This document shows, piece after piece, positions 1 to 10,097 of a stretch of 64,000 nt of DNA (the stretch's first letter is position 1; the number at the start of each line of letters is the position of its first letter). The notes under the pieces were generated by a model. That model did no database searches, was not told where the DNA came from, and was given only the letters and a program-made list of their open reading frames with translations. Source of the DNA: Maribacter litopenaei (GTDB lineage: Bacteria > Bacteroidota > Bacteroidia > Flavobacteriales > Flavobacteriaceae); assembly GCF_025244665.1 (NCBI RefSeq), contig NZ_CP104205.1, positions 2,415,001-2,479,000 on the forward strand, written 5' to 3'. The translations under genes were made by a program, and so were the position numbers.

Positions 1-416
1 AAACCTTCGGCCACTATAGCATCCACACCGGCCTTTTGTGCCTTTAATGCAAACTTTAGGCTGCTAACTACATGAACCACGGTAATACCCCTTTCCTTTA
101 GATGGTCCGTCCATGTTTTTGGGTTGCCCGCAGAAGTGAAAACAATTCCAACGTTTTCTTCTTCGATTATCTTAAAAATTTCTCCCACATTTGGATAGAG
201 CATGGGCACATTTACTCCAAATGGCTTGTTAGTAGCAATCTTACATTTTTTGATATGCTCCCTAAGTACCTCAGGATACATACTCCCCGCTCCTAATAAT
301 CCCAGTCCGCCAGCATTGGAGACAGCAGATGCCAGTTTCCATCCACTGGCCCACACCATTCCTGCCTGGATAATCGGATATTTGATTTGGAACAATTCGG
401 TTATCCTGTTATGCAT
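1..416 (-). CDS. Nitronate monooxygenase / NAD(P)H-dependent flavin oxidoreductase, C-terminus outside window
   Basis: Reading the minus strand from an ATG at 416 gives an unbroken frame of 138 codons that runs off the left edge. The N-terminus contains IKYPIIQAGMVWASGWKLA, then a Gly-rich AVSNAGGLGLLGAGSM segment and NKPFGVNVPM, the usual opening of the FMN-binding TIM barrel of the nitronate monooxygenase / 2-nitropropane dioxygenase family. Later strands read GIVFTSAGNPK and VVHVVSS, then AGVDAIVAEG at the edge. The family oxidises alkyl nitronates with FMN, but many members act on other substrates, so the true substrate is open. The catalytic His region lies outside the window. Confidence 0.85.
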   Translation of the reverse strand, partial: MHNRITELFQIKYPIIQAGMVWASGWKLASAVSNAGGLGLLGAGSMYPEVLREHIKKCKIATNKPFGVNVPMLYPNVGEIFKIIEEENVGIVFTSAGNPKTWTDHLKERGITVVHVVSSLKFALKAQKAGVDAIVAEG

Positions 417-458
417 AGGTTTTAATTTTTATGGTCAATAAGATCACGAGAAAAATAT

Positions 459-1649
459 TTAAGAAATAACTCCTGAACCTAGAAGCTCGTCATCCATATA
501 CCAAGCTACGAATTGACCTTCGGTTATAGCTGATTGCTTTTCTTCAAAATCCACATATAATCCCCCATCTGTTTTATAAAGAGTGGCATTTTGAAGTTCC
601 TGACGATATCTAATCCTGGCTTTTACTTTGAGATTTTCATCCGTTTTTAAACGTAAATCCGATCTCACCCAATGAATTTCGGAATCATGAACAAACAATG
701 TTCTCCTGTATAGGCCTGGATGGGATTTTCCTTGTCCTGTATAAATAATGTTTTGCTCAACATCCGTCTCAATAACAAACAATGGCTCCTTGGTTCCTCC
801 TACATTAAGTCCTTTTCGCTGCCCTTTGGTAAAATAATGTGCGCCTTGGTGCTCCCCCACTATCTTTCCATCTTCCACGGAATATTGAGGTTTTCTAGCA
901 AAATATTCCAATTCCGATACCTTATCATCAAAATTTGGAATCGACAGTTCGTATTTAGTGACTGTTGAAGAAACCTCTATAATCTTACCCGTTTTGGGTT
1001 TTAGCTGTTGTTGCAAGAATTCCGGAAGACGTACCTTACCTATAAAACATAGTCCTTGGGAATCCTTTTTATCAGCTGTTATCAAATTCATTTTAGAAGC
1101 AATTTGACGTACCTCTGGTTTTGTCAACTCACCTATTGGAAATAGTGTCTTTGATAATTGTTCCTGTGATAACTGACATAAAAAATAGGACTGGTCTTTA
1201 TTTTTGTCCTTACCTGCCAACAATTGATAGGTTTCGGAGCCGTCAGAATTTATAAGAGTCCCTTTCCTACAATAGTGTCCAGTGGCAACATAATCCGCTC
1301 CCAATTGCAACGCTATTTTTAAAAAAACATCAAACTTGATTTCCCTATTGCAAAGTACATCCGGATTGGGAGTACGTCCCATCTCATATTCCCTAAACAT
1401 GTAGTCTACAATCCGTTCCTTATATTCAGCACTTAAATCTACTGTTTGAAAAGGAATACCCAGTTTTTCCGCTACTATTAGGGCATCGTTACTATCCTCG
1501 AGCCATGGACATTCCTCTGAAATAGTTACAGTATCATCATGCCAATTCTTCATAAAAAGACCGATTACCTCATATCCTTGTTCTTTTAAAAGATAGGCTG
1601 CAACACTGGAATCTACTCCACCCGAAAGTCCAATTACTACTTTTTTCAT
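459..1649 (-). CDS. mnmA: tRNA-specific 2-thiouridylase MnmA
   Basis: This 396-residue protein thiolates U34 of tRNA-Lys, Glu and Gln in the cytoplasm. It starts [20 protein letters not shown], with the PP-loop SGGVDSS that binds ATP. The two catalytic cysteines are visible in [10 protein letters not shown] and [10 protein letters not shown], and a C-terminal beta-barrel follows ([13 protein letters not shown]). A start ten codons upstream at 1679 is possible but unlikely, because a -7 promoter box at 1669-1676 would then lie inside the gene. Length and motif order match the family. The gene is intact, and its neighbour downstream on the same strand is the nitronate monooxygenase. Confidence 0.96.
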   Translation of the reverse strand: MKKVVIGLSGGVDSSVAAYLLKEQGYEVIGLFMKNWHDDTVTISEECPWLEDSNDALIVAEKLGIPFQTVDLSAEYKERIVDYMFREYEMGRTPNPDVLCNREIKFDVFLKIALQLGADYVATGHYCRKGTLINSDGSETYQLLAGKDKNKDQSYFLCQLSQEQLSKTLFPIGELTKPEVRQIASKMNLITADKKDSQGLCFIGKVRLPEFLQQQLKPKTGKIIEVSSTVTKYELSIPNFDDKVSELEYFARKPQYSVEDGKIVGEHQGAHYFTKGQRKGLNVGGTKEPLFVIETDVEQNIIYTGQGKSHPGLYRRTLFVHDSEIHWVRSDLRLKTDENLKVKARIRYRQELQNATLYKTDGGLYVDFEEKQSAITEGQFVAWYMDDELLGSGVIS

Positions 1650-1668
1650 CTTGACTACTTTGTCGTTA

Positions 1669-1676
1669 CAAAAATA
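1669..1676 (-). promoter_or_regulatory. -7 promoter box of mnmA (TATTTTTG)
   Basis: The minus strand reads TATTTTTG here, an exact match to the Bacteroidota -7 consensus TAnnTTTG. It ends 19 bases before the mnmA ATG at 1649, which puts the transcription start between the box and that ATG. This favours the shorter start. Confidence 0.6.
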
Positions 1677-1679
1677 CAA

Positions 1680-2003
1680 AATTACACTGCTGTCTCATCT
1701 ACAAGTAAATCAAAGAAAACTTAAGGATTCCATGATAAAAAATTGTCGTGAGCATCAACTTAATTTGACAAGTAGCCGTCAACCTAAAGCATCTTAAAAC
1801 CAATCAACTATGTTAAAGTTTGATAAATTTTTCCTGTTAAGATTGAATTCCTTTTTAATTAAAATTGACCGATTTTATTACCCTTTATCGATGAATGACG
1901 AGTTAAAAATCACGCCATACATACTCCTAATTTTAACAAAGCCTTAAATCAAGAACATTGATTTTGTTTAACTTCATTTAAAATTACTTAAACAAAAAAT
2001 ACT
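1680..2003. other. Intergenic region between divergent mnmA and the fasciclin gene
   Basis: This 324-base AT-rich gap must hold the promoters of both divergent genes. I see no strong hairpin, repeat or RNA gene. A 45-codon open frame from 1810 (plus strand) has no recognisable features and is probably chance. Confidence 0.5.
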
Positions 2004-4024
2004 ATGAAAACAATGACTACCTATTTTAAACCTTTGCTACTGCTTCCGGTTTTGGCTTTTACTATTTCCTGTAGTGAGGAGGAAAATGAAGAACCCATGG
2101 TGATGGATTCCTCAACCATCGTGGACATTGCCCAGGATGAAGAAGCACTGACCTCGTTGGTTGCTGCCTTGACCACAGCGGATATTTCCGAAGCAACCGA
2201 CCTAGTTGGTACATTAAATTCCGACGATCCTTTTACCGTATTTGCCCCAACAAACGATGCTTTCATATCACTTTTGGCGCAATTAGATGGATTTGATTCA
2301 CTAGAAGATTTTGATACGGATGAAGAACGAGCCATTCTTGCAAAAATTCTGACCTATCACGTGGTGGCAGGAACTGCGGCCGCTTCTACGGATTTAACTG
2401 ATGGTATGACCGTATCAACCGTTCAAGGGGAGGATGTGACCATAAGTTTGGATGGGGGCGTATTTTTAGATGATGCTACAGATACGAATGCCGAAGTAAT
2501 TATTCCGGACGTTATGGCAAGTAACGGCATTGTGCATGTAATAGACAAAGTTTTATTGCCGCAGGAGATTATTGACGCATTAAATTCTGGTGAAATGGAA
2601 AATGAAAGTGGCACCCTGGTTGATATCGTGGTAGATACAGAAGCGCTTTCCATTCGGAAGCTGCGGTAATTAAAGCAGATTTGGTAGCTACATTAAATTC
2701 TGATGGGCCCTTTACAGTTTTTGCACCTACAGATGATGCATTTGTGGCCCTATTGGATTTACTTGGGGATGATTATAATAGTTTGGATGACTTCGACACT
2801 ATGGAAGAAATGTCCCTATTAAAAGATATCTTATTATTTCATGTAATAACGTCGGAGGTAAAATCTACCGATTTATCGGCTGGAGAAGTACCAACCGCAC
2901 TGCCAAATAATAGTATCGAAATTATATCCTCCGGAGATATATTTGTAATAGGGGATGCCTCTAGTACTGATGCAAATATTACAGGAGTTGACATCATGGC
3001 TTCCAATGGTGTTGCACATACCATAGATAAAGTTTTATTACCTCAAAGTGCCATTGATTTTGTAACACAGCTACAAATGAAGACCATAGTGGAAACCGCA
3101 GTGGACACAGATGATTTAAGCTTATTGGTTGATGCCTTGATTCAAGCGGATGCAGGTTTGGTGGAAACCTTGAACGGTAATGGTCCTTTCACGGTTTTTG
3201 CCCCTACAAATACCGCCTTTGCCGCATTGTTAGATACCTTAGGTGATGACTATAACAGTCTATCCGATTTTGATACGGAGGAGGAAAAAGACCTTTTAGT
3301 CACTATTCTAACTTATCACGTAGTTGCAGGAACAGCCGCGTTCTCCACAAATCTTTCAGATGGTCAGGAAATCGAGACTTTTCAAGGTGAGAATGTAACT
3401 GTAATCATAAAGGACGGGACCGTTCATATATCGGATGCAACTGATGAAAACGCTACTGTAGTGATTCCCGATGTGGAAGCTTCCAATGGAGTAGTTCACG
3501 TAATTGATAAAGTCTTATTGCCACAAGCAGCTTTAGATGCCTTGACTCCGCCTACTCCAAATATTGTTGAAGCCGCCCAAGCTACCGAAAGCTTGAGTGC
3601 TCCGGTATCTGCATTGATACAGTCTGACGCCGGTTTGGTTACTACCTTAAGTGGTGAAGGCCCTTTTACGGTATTCGCGCCAACAAACGAAGCCTTTACC
3701 AACTTCTTGAACGACTTGGGACCTAACTACAATAGTCTATCCGACTTCGATACGGAAGAGGAAAAGACCCTATTGGCCAAATTACTTACATATCATGTTG
3801 TATCCGGAGCAGCCGTTGCTTCCACCGACTTATCGGATCATCAGGAAATCGCAACTGTACAAGGAGAATCCCTTTTCGCCATTTTAAGTCACGGCGTCCA
3901 GATTAGGGACAAATCCCATGTAGATGCCAATGTGACCACACCGGATGTGATGACTAGTAACGGTATTGTTCATATAATAGACAAAGTACTTTTACCGCAG
4001 GAAATTATTGATGCACTACATTAA
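2004..4024 (+). CDS. Lipoprotein with four fasciclin (FAS1) domains; one frameshift near 2655
   Basis: The N-terminus is a lipoprotein signal ending in FTISC, followed by an acidic tether (SEEENEEP), so the protein is probably anchored in the outer membrane. Four FAS1 domains follow. Each has the H1 motif DPFTVFAPT or GPFTVFAPT and ends in the H2-type motif NGIVHVIDKVLLPQ or a close variant. FAS1 domains mediate adhesion or protein-protein contacts; no ligand can be named here. The first domain ends in a frameshift: the called ATTCGGAAGC becomes ATTCTGGAAGC, restoring the residues LSILEAAVIKADLVATL, which align with the other repeats. The repaired length is 673 residues. Adjacent repeats are similar but clearly diverged, so the duplication is old. 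A terminator follows at 4046-4075. Confidence 0.88.
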
Positions 4025-4045
4025 ATTATTGGAAACCCAAGTTAT

Positions 4046-4075
4046 AAAAACCTCCTCCCACATGGGGAGGTTTTT
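4046..4075 (+). terminator. Terminator of the fasciclin gene
   Basis: AAAAACCTCC pairs with GGAGGTTTTT across a ten-base loop and runs into a T tract, 21 bases after the stop codon. Confidence 0.8.
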
Positions 4076-4216
4076 CTATTGAATTTTAACAAACATCATT
4101 TAATCTACGTTTAGCATACAAGTTAGAACCCTTTACAACTAACTTTTTTTTAATCGAAGTACAATTAACAAATTTACATCCCCAAAACTTACCAAACCAA
4201 ACCTTAATCAATGGCA

Positions 4217-4246
4217 AAAGCCTCTACTAAAATTGTAGAGGCTTTT
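4217..4246 (-). terminator. Terminator of yidC
   Basis: AAAAGCCTCTA pairs with TAGAGGCTTTT around an eight-base loop. It lies 23 bases downstream of the yidC stop on the minus strand and carries T runs on both sides, so it could work in both directions. Confidence 0.7.
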
Positions 4247-4269
4247 CATTTTGTATTGTTTCAAAAGGT

Positions 4270-6125
4270 TTATTTCTTTTTTTGAGCTTCGGCCTGTTCC
4301 ATCATTTCTCTCATCTTTCGCTGAAACTTATTTTCCTTTTTTGGTTTCTTTTTGTTCTCCTGTATTTGTGCATGAATCTTGTCATTATCCAGGATGAAAT
4401 TCTTGATAACAAGCATAATTCCAATGGTTATCAAATTTGAAACAAAGTAATACAAACTTAAACCACTCGCATAGTTATTAAAGAAAAACAACATCATAAA
4501 TGGCATTAAGTACATAATGAATTTCATGTTGGGCATGCCAGGTTGTGTTGGCATATTCTGTCCCGTAGTCATCATCATATAAAAGAAAATCGCCACCGAA
4601 GCCAAAATAGGGAAAAAGGCTCACGTGGTCTCCATAAAACGGAATGGAAAAGCCTTCAGGAAACTGGTATATAGTATCAAAGGAAGACAAATCATCCGCC
4701 CATAAAAATGATTTTTGTCGCAACGCAAAGGATGTTGGGAAAAACATAAACAATGCATAGAAAATAGGCATTTGCAAGAATGCGGGTACACATCCACTCA
4801 TAGGGCTTACGCCGGCCTTACCATACAATTTCATGGTTTCCTGTTGCTTTTTCATGGCATTGTCCTTGTACTTTTCGTTCAATTCCGCAATTTACTGGTT
4901 TTAGAACTTTCATTTTCGCCTGTGACAAGTAGGACTTATAGGTCACCGGAGACATAGCCAGTCTTACCAAAATTGTCATAATGATGATGGCAATACCATA
5001 TGGAAAGTACGTACTTAACAATGAGTAGAACGGGGTAAATACGTATCTATTTATCCATCCAAAAATTCCCCAACCAAATGGTATGGAATCCACCAAATCC
5101 AAATCCTCATATTGGGAAAGTACCTCTAAATCTGTAGGGCCATAATACAAATACATGTTCTTGGTAATTTCGCCCCCTTTTACCTCCAAAGGTAAAACAG
5201 ACCCATAATTTTTAGTAAACCCAAAGGTCCTACTTTCTTCCTTCACCAGATCTTGGGATTTTAACTCTCCAGATTGGAAGGGCTCGTCGGCGCCTAAAAT
5301 CGAACTGAAAAAGTGCTGCCTGTAAGATATCCATTTAATGTCCTCCTCGGTTTCGTCATCATCACCACCAGCTGATAGTTTACTAAGTTTTCCATCTTCA
5401 TGATGATACGTCAAGCGGGTATATCTGTTTTCGTATTCAATACTCTTGGAGTGTCTTATGCCCTTCATCTTCCAATCGAAGGTTACTGGCTTACTACTGT
5501 TTAATACCCTATCCAATCCTTGGATCCGCACTGTAAAATCCACCAAATATTCATTGGGTTTCATTTCATATCGATATTCCAAAAATTGATTATTGGAAGT
5601 TTTGGCTTTCATAGAAAGTACCTGATTCTCCCCGGATTTTGTTAAAGAAGGTTCAAAATAAAGATCTTTTGTATTTAAGACACGGTTATCAGAAGTGGAA
5701 AAATCAATAGAATATGCAGAATTACCGTCCTTCACCAAATAAACCGGAACTGAATCATAGGTAACAAAATTCTTCATTTTAGCTTCCACAACATGACCTC
5801 CCTTGTTGCTTATTTCCAAATAAAGAACATCGTTCTCCAAAACGGTGGTTCCCTCTTTTGGGGTTGTAAATCCAAATGCACCTATTTGATTTTTATATCC
5901 GGCAACTGCGGTAGAGTCGTTTAAATCAACGGAAGGTGTATCGTCCACAACAATATCTTCAGTTGATTGTTCTTGTGCAGCTGCAGCATCAATTTGTTCC
6001 TGCTTAGCCTTTTGGGCCTCAAGTTCTTCGGGAGTAGGCTTGTTTTGATAGAACATGAAAATCAAAATGCCAAAAATCAAGACAAAACCGATAATAGACT
6101 TTACATCTAATTTCTTCTCTTCCAT
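4270..6125 (-). CDS. yidC: Membrane protein insertase YidC; two frameshifts
   Basis: YidC inserts proteins into the inner membrane. The protein starts [19 protein letters not shown], a first membrane helix, followed by a periplasmic domain of about 300 residues and the conserved helical core ([55 protein letters not shown]). The C-terminal tail is Lys-rich. Two single-base shifts break the frame. Near 4893 the called CCAGTAAATT should be CCAGAAATT ([12 protein letters not shown]). Near 4612 an extra base lies within GTGAGCCTTTTTCCCT, which does not contain the common error motif. After repair the length is 617 residues, normal for Bacteroidota. YidC is essential, so real inactivation is implausible. 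It lies immediately downstream of pyrG on the same strand. Confidence 0.93.
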
Positions 6126-6190
6126 TTAATTATAATAAGTATGGTACTAGTTTGGTTTACAGTGAGCAAATATATGCCCATTTACGTAGT

Positions 6191-7842
<1,652 letters not shown>

Positions 7843-7852
7843 TTACGGGACA

Positions 7853-7860
7853 CAAAGGTA
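7853..7860 (-). promoter_or_regulatory. -7 promoter box of pyrG (TACCTTTG)
   Basis: An exact TAnnTTTG match on the minus strand, ending 25 bases before the pyrG start. Confidence 0.5.
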
Positions 7861-7877
7861 CAAATTGAGAATATAAC

Positions 7878-8120
7878 TTATAGACTTTCCCTTGGAAAAT
7901 GTTTTTGAATTCCCCGAATTAGGGATTCCAAACTATTTGTTTTGATTTCTAGCATAGATCGCAATAATTCACCCAATTTTCCATCAGGAAATCCTTTTTG
8001 ATGGAACCACACCAAATAAGCTTCGGGCAAATCTACCAAATAGCGACCTTTATATTTTCCATAGGGCATTCGGTAATGAGCCAATTCAATTAAATCTTGG
8101 TTATCCGGTTTTAATTCCAT
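7878..8120 (-). CDS. DUF3820 family small protein
   Basis: This 80-residue protein starts MELKPDNQDLIELAHYRMPY. It contains MPYGKYKGRYLVDLPEAYL, then WFHQKGFPDGKLGELL, the signature of the DUF3820 family, whose members are often annotated as putative quorum-sensing-regulated virulence factors on weak grounds. An alternative start at 8171 would add 17 mostly hydrophobic residues that are not typical of the family. A related PYGKYKG/FGKHKGK-type segment closes the DnaQ-like exonuclease at 30632-31408, so the domain may be linked to nucleic-acid metabolism. No function is established. Confidence 0.75.
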   Translation of the reverse strand: MELKPDNQDLIELAHYRMPYGKYKGRYLVDLPEAYLVWFHQKGFPDGKLGELLRSMLEIKTNSLESLIRGIQKHFPRESL

Positions 8121-8245
8121 TTTTAAATCTAAAAAAATTATCTTTAGGAAATCAACTTTACTAGTAAACATAAAATGGTCCCTAAAAGATCTTAGTTTTA
8201 ATACAAGGTTTTAATGGACATTGAAAAGAGCTTAAAATACAACAA

Positions 8246-9115
8246 ATGAAAAGACGAGATTTTATAGGTACATCGGCCGCTGCTTCGGTAGGTTTTATGG
8301 CATCTGCCAAATCCAATGTTGGAACCAACATTACAGAGAAACCTTTCAAATTGAAGCACAATATTAACCATAGTGCATGTTACTGGTGCTATGGATCTAT
8401 TCCTTTTGAGGAGTTTTTGCAGGAGCTTAACAAACTGGACATTAGAGCGATTGACCTAGTGGACGCTGAACAATTTCCATTATTAAAAAAATATAACATC
8501 CATGCCTCCATGTGCTGGGGTGCCGGTCTAGGTATAGAAAAAGGGTGGAACGACCCACAGTACCATAAGGAACTTATCGAAGATTACAAAAGGGTAATCC
8601 CATTGGTGGCCGAAGGTGGTTACACCAATCTTATTTGCTTTAGCGGTAACAGAAATGGCATGAACGACATGGTAGGGCTAAGAAACTGTGCCAAGGCCCT
8701 AAAGGAAATTATTCCCATGGCCGAAGAATATGGCGTGGTTATTCAAATGGAGCTCTTGAATAGTAAGGTAAACCATAAGGATTATATGTGTGACACGAGC
8801 GAATGGGGTGTATCCCTTTGTGAGACCATTGGTTCGGACAATTTTAAATTGCTTTATGATATTTACCATATGCAAATTATGGAAGGTGATATTATTAGAA
8901 ACATTCAAGACTATCATCAATATTACGGTCATTACCATACTGGAGGGAATCCAGGAAGACACGAGATAGATGAGACCCAAGAAATTTTTTATCCGGCAGT
9001 CATGAAGGCTATTCCGGAGACCGGATACACCGGTCATGTGGCTCAGGAATTTGTGCCCAGTTGGGAAGATAAAATCGCCGCCTTAAAACAAGGAGTTACC
9101 ATCTGCGACGTTTAG
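8246..9115 (+). CDS. Hydroxypyruvate isomerase-like TIM-barrel protein, probably exported
   Basis: The 289-residue product starts MKRRDFIGTSAAASVGFMAS, a twin-arginine type signal. The rest is an AP-endonuclease-2-like TIM barrel of the sugar phosphate isomerase/epimerase superfamily. Metal-ligand regions are visible in VVIQMELLNSKVNHKDYMCD, LLYDIYHMQIMEGD, YYGHYHTGGNPGRHE and HVAQEFVPS. The closest named relatives are hydroxypyruvate isomerases, which interconvert hydroxypyruvate and tartronate semialdehyde; the export signal suggests a different substrate from the cytosolic enzyme. The gene stands alone and is followed by a strong terminator. Confidence 0.8.
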   Translation: MKRRDFIGTSAAASVGFMASAKSNVGTNITEKPFKLKHNINHSACYWCYGSIPFEEFLQELNKLDIRAIDLVDAEQFPLLKKYNIHASMCWGAGLGIEKGWNDPQYHKELIEDYKRVIPLVAEGGYTNLICFSGNRNGMNDMVGLRNCAKALKEIIPMAEEYGVVIQMELLNSKVNHKDYMCDTSEWGVSLCETIGSDNFKLLYDIYHMQIMEGDIIRNIQDYHQYYGHYHTGGNPGRHEIDETQEIFYPAVMKAIPETGYTGHVAQEFVPSWEDKIAALKQGVTICDV

Positions 9116-9138
9116 AATATTTATTATCAGCACATTGA

Positions 9139-9171
9139 TAGGCCCTTTTCACAAGAAAAGGGCCTTTTTTT
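9139..9171 (+). terminator. Terminator after the TIM-barrel gene
   Basis: AGGCCCTTTTC pairs with GAAAAGGGCCT across a short ACAA loop and is followed by seven T residues. Confidence 0.88.
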
Positions 9172-9228
9172 CGTTCTTACCTCATTGACAAAGGAAATTC
9201 ACTGTACAATCTACCCATTTCTCAAAAT

Positions 9229-9504
9229 ATGAAAAAAGCTTATTTGTGCTTGGCAACGGTTTCATTGCTTATTTGTAATAGTTGTGTAAAACAGGTAAAA
9301 GATGCATTTGATGAAACAACCCAAGCATTGACTTGTGCCAATCTCGTGCAAGAATTTGAGGATACCAACGAGGCCAATCCAGATAGAAGCTGTTCGGCTA
9401 TACTGGCCGATATTAACGACATAGAAGATTCTTGCTCCGTGTATTTATCTGAAAGTACCAAACAGTCATTTGCCGAACTGAGATCAGCATGTACAGGAAA
9501 CTAA
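9229..9504 (+). CDS. Small putative lipoprotein, unknown function
   Basis: This 91-residue protein has a lipoprotein signal (MKKAYLCLATVSLLICNSC, lipobox ICNSC). The mature part is acidic and has four further cysteines (TCANL, RSCSAI, EDSCSVY, RSACTGN), which suggests disulphide bonding in the periplasm. I do not recognise a family. Its stop overlaps the stop of the convergent DUF922 gene by three bases. Confidence 0.6.
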   Translation: MKKAYLCLATVSLLICNSCVKQVKDAFDETTQALTCANLVQEFEDTNEANPDRSCSAILADINDIEDSCSVYLSESTKQSFAELRSACTGN

Positions 9505-10043
9505 GAACTTTTGTCAGCTTCTAGCAACCTATCTATATGCTTTTGCCAAAGTTTTTGTTTTTCAATATTCCTGGAAAAATCCGTTTCAATATCATATCCC
9601 CTTTGAAAATCATCCAATTCTTTTAAAATACGCTGGTATAATACCCTAACCTCTTGTTTGATATTATCCGTGAATTTTGTTTTGGACATTTCCTCATCCA
9701 TTTTTCGGGCGAAAATTTCGGAAATATCAAAATGCAATTGCTCGTGTAATAAAGTTACTTCGTTGCATAAGGCTGGTCTATACCATGACTTGGTAGGATA
9801 AAAAAACGCTTCAACCTTATAATCCACTTTCATATCCCCATTTTCACGTCGCGAAGAAAAACTATAACTTATCCCACTTGCAGTGGTAGCCGCAGCCCTA
9901 GCCATGTGAGGAACTTCTCCTTTGAAATCCTTCCATTTCAATCTAAAATTGGGAGACCATGGAATTTCTTCCTGTGCCTTTATATTGGTACTATAAATGG
10001 ATAGCAATAATGAAAGACCAACTATGTACTTTGAAATTCCCAA
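9501..10043 (-). CDS. DUF922 family putative zinc protease
   Basis: The 180-residue product begins with a signal peptide (MGISKYIVGLSLLLSIYSTNIKA). The mature protein has IPWSPNFRLKWKDFKGEVP and a HEQLHFDISE motif, an HExxH-like metal-binding helix typical of DUF922, a family regarded as a putative metalloprotease. The C-terminal half is helical and charged. It lies directly downstream of the LysM fusion gene on the same strand, with 54 bases between them, so they may share a transcript. Confidence 0.7.
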   Translation of the reverse strand: MGISKYIVGLSLLLSIYSTNIKAQEEIPWSPNFRLKWKDFKGEVPHMARAAATTASGISYSFSSRRENGDMKVDYKVEAFFYPTKSWYRPALCNEVTLLHEQLHFDISEIFARKMDEEMSKTKFTDNIKQEVRVLYQRILKELDDFQRGYDIETDFSRNIEKQKLWQKHIDRLLEADKSS

Positions 10044-10097
10044 TAGTATCCGAGGGTTTAATGAGGTAAAAAATGTTATTTACCTACCATGAATATG

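Noticed and set aside
1650-1679. Upstream start for mnmA at 1679
   Set aside because: A promoter box lies inside the added segment and the ten extra residues are not part of the family.
1810-1944. A 45-codon open frame between mnmA and the fasciclin gene
   Set aside because: No start context, motif or domain, and AT-rich sequence makes such frames common by chance.
2021-2653. Long open frames on the minus strand opposite the fasciclin gene
   Set aside because: They are Ser- and Thr-rich mirror frames of the real gene, with no family features.
4270-6125. Mass pseudogenisation (reduced genome)
   Set aside because: Essential genes are affected, reading frames are otherwise well kept, and no gene shows the accumulation of further damage expected in decay.
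7878-8120. DUF3820 protein as a virulence regulator
   Set aside because: That name comes from one distant family member; nothing in the sequence or context supports it here.
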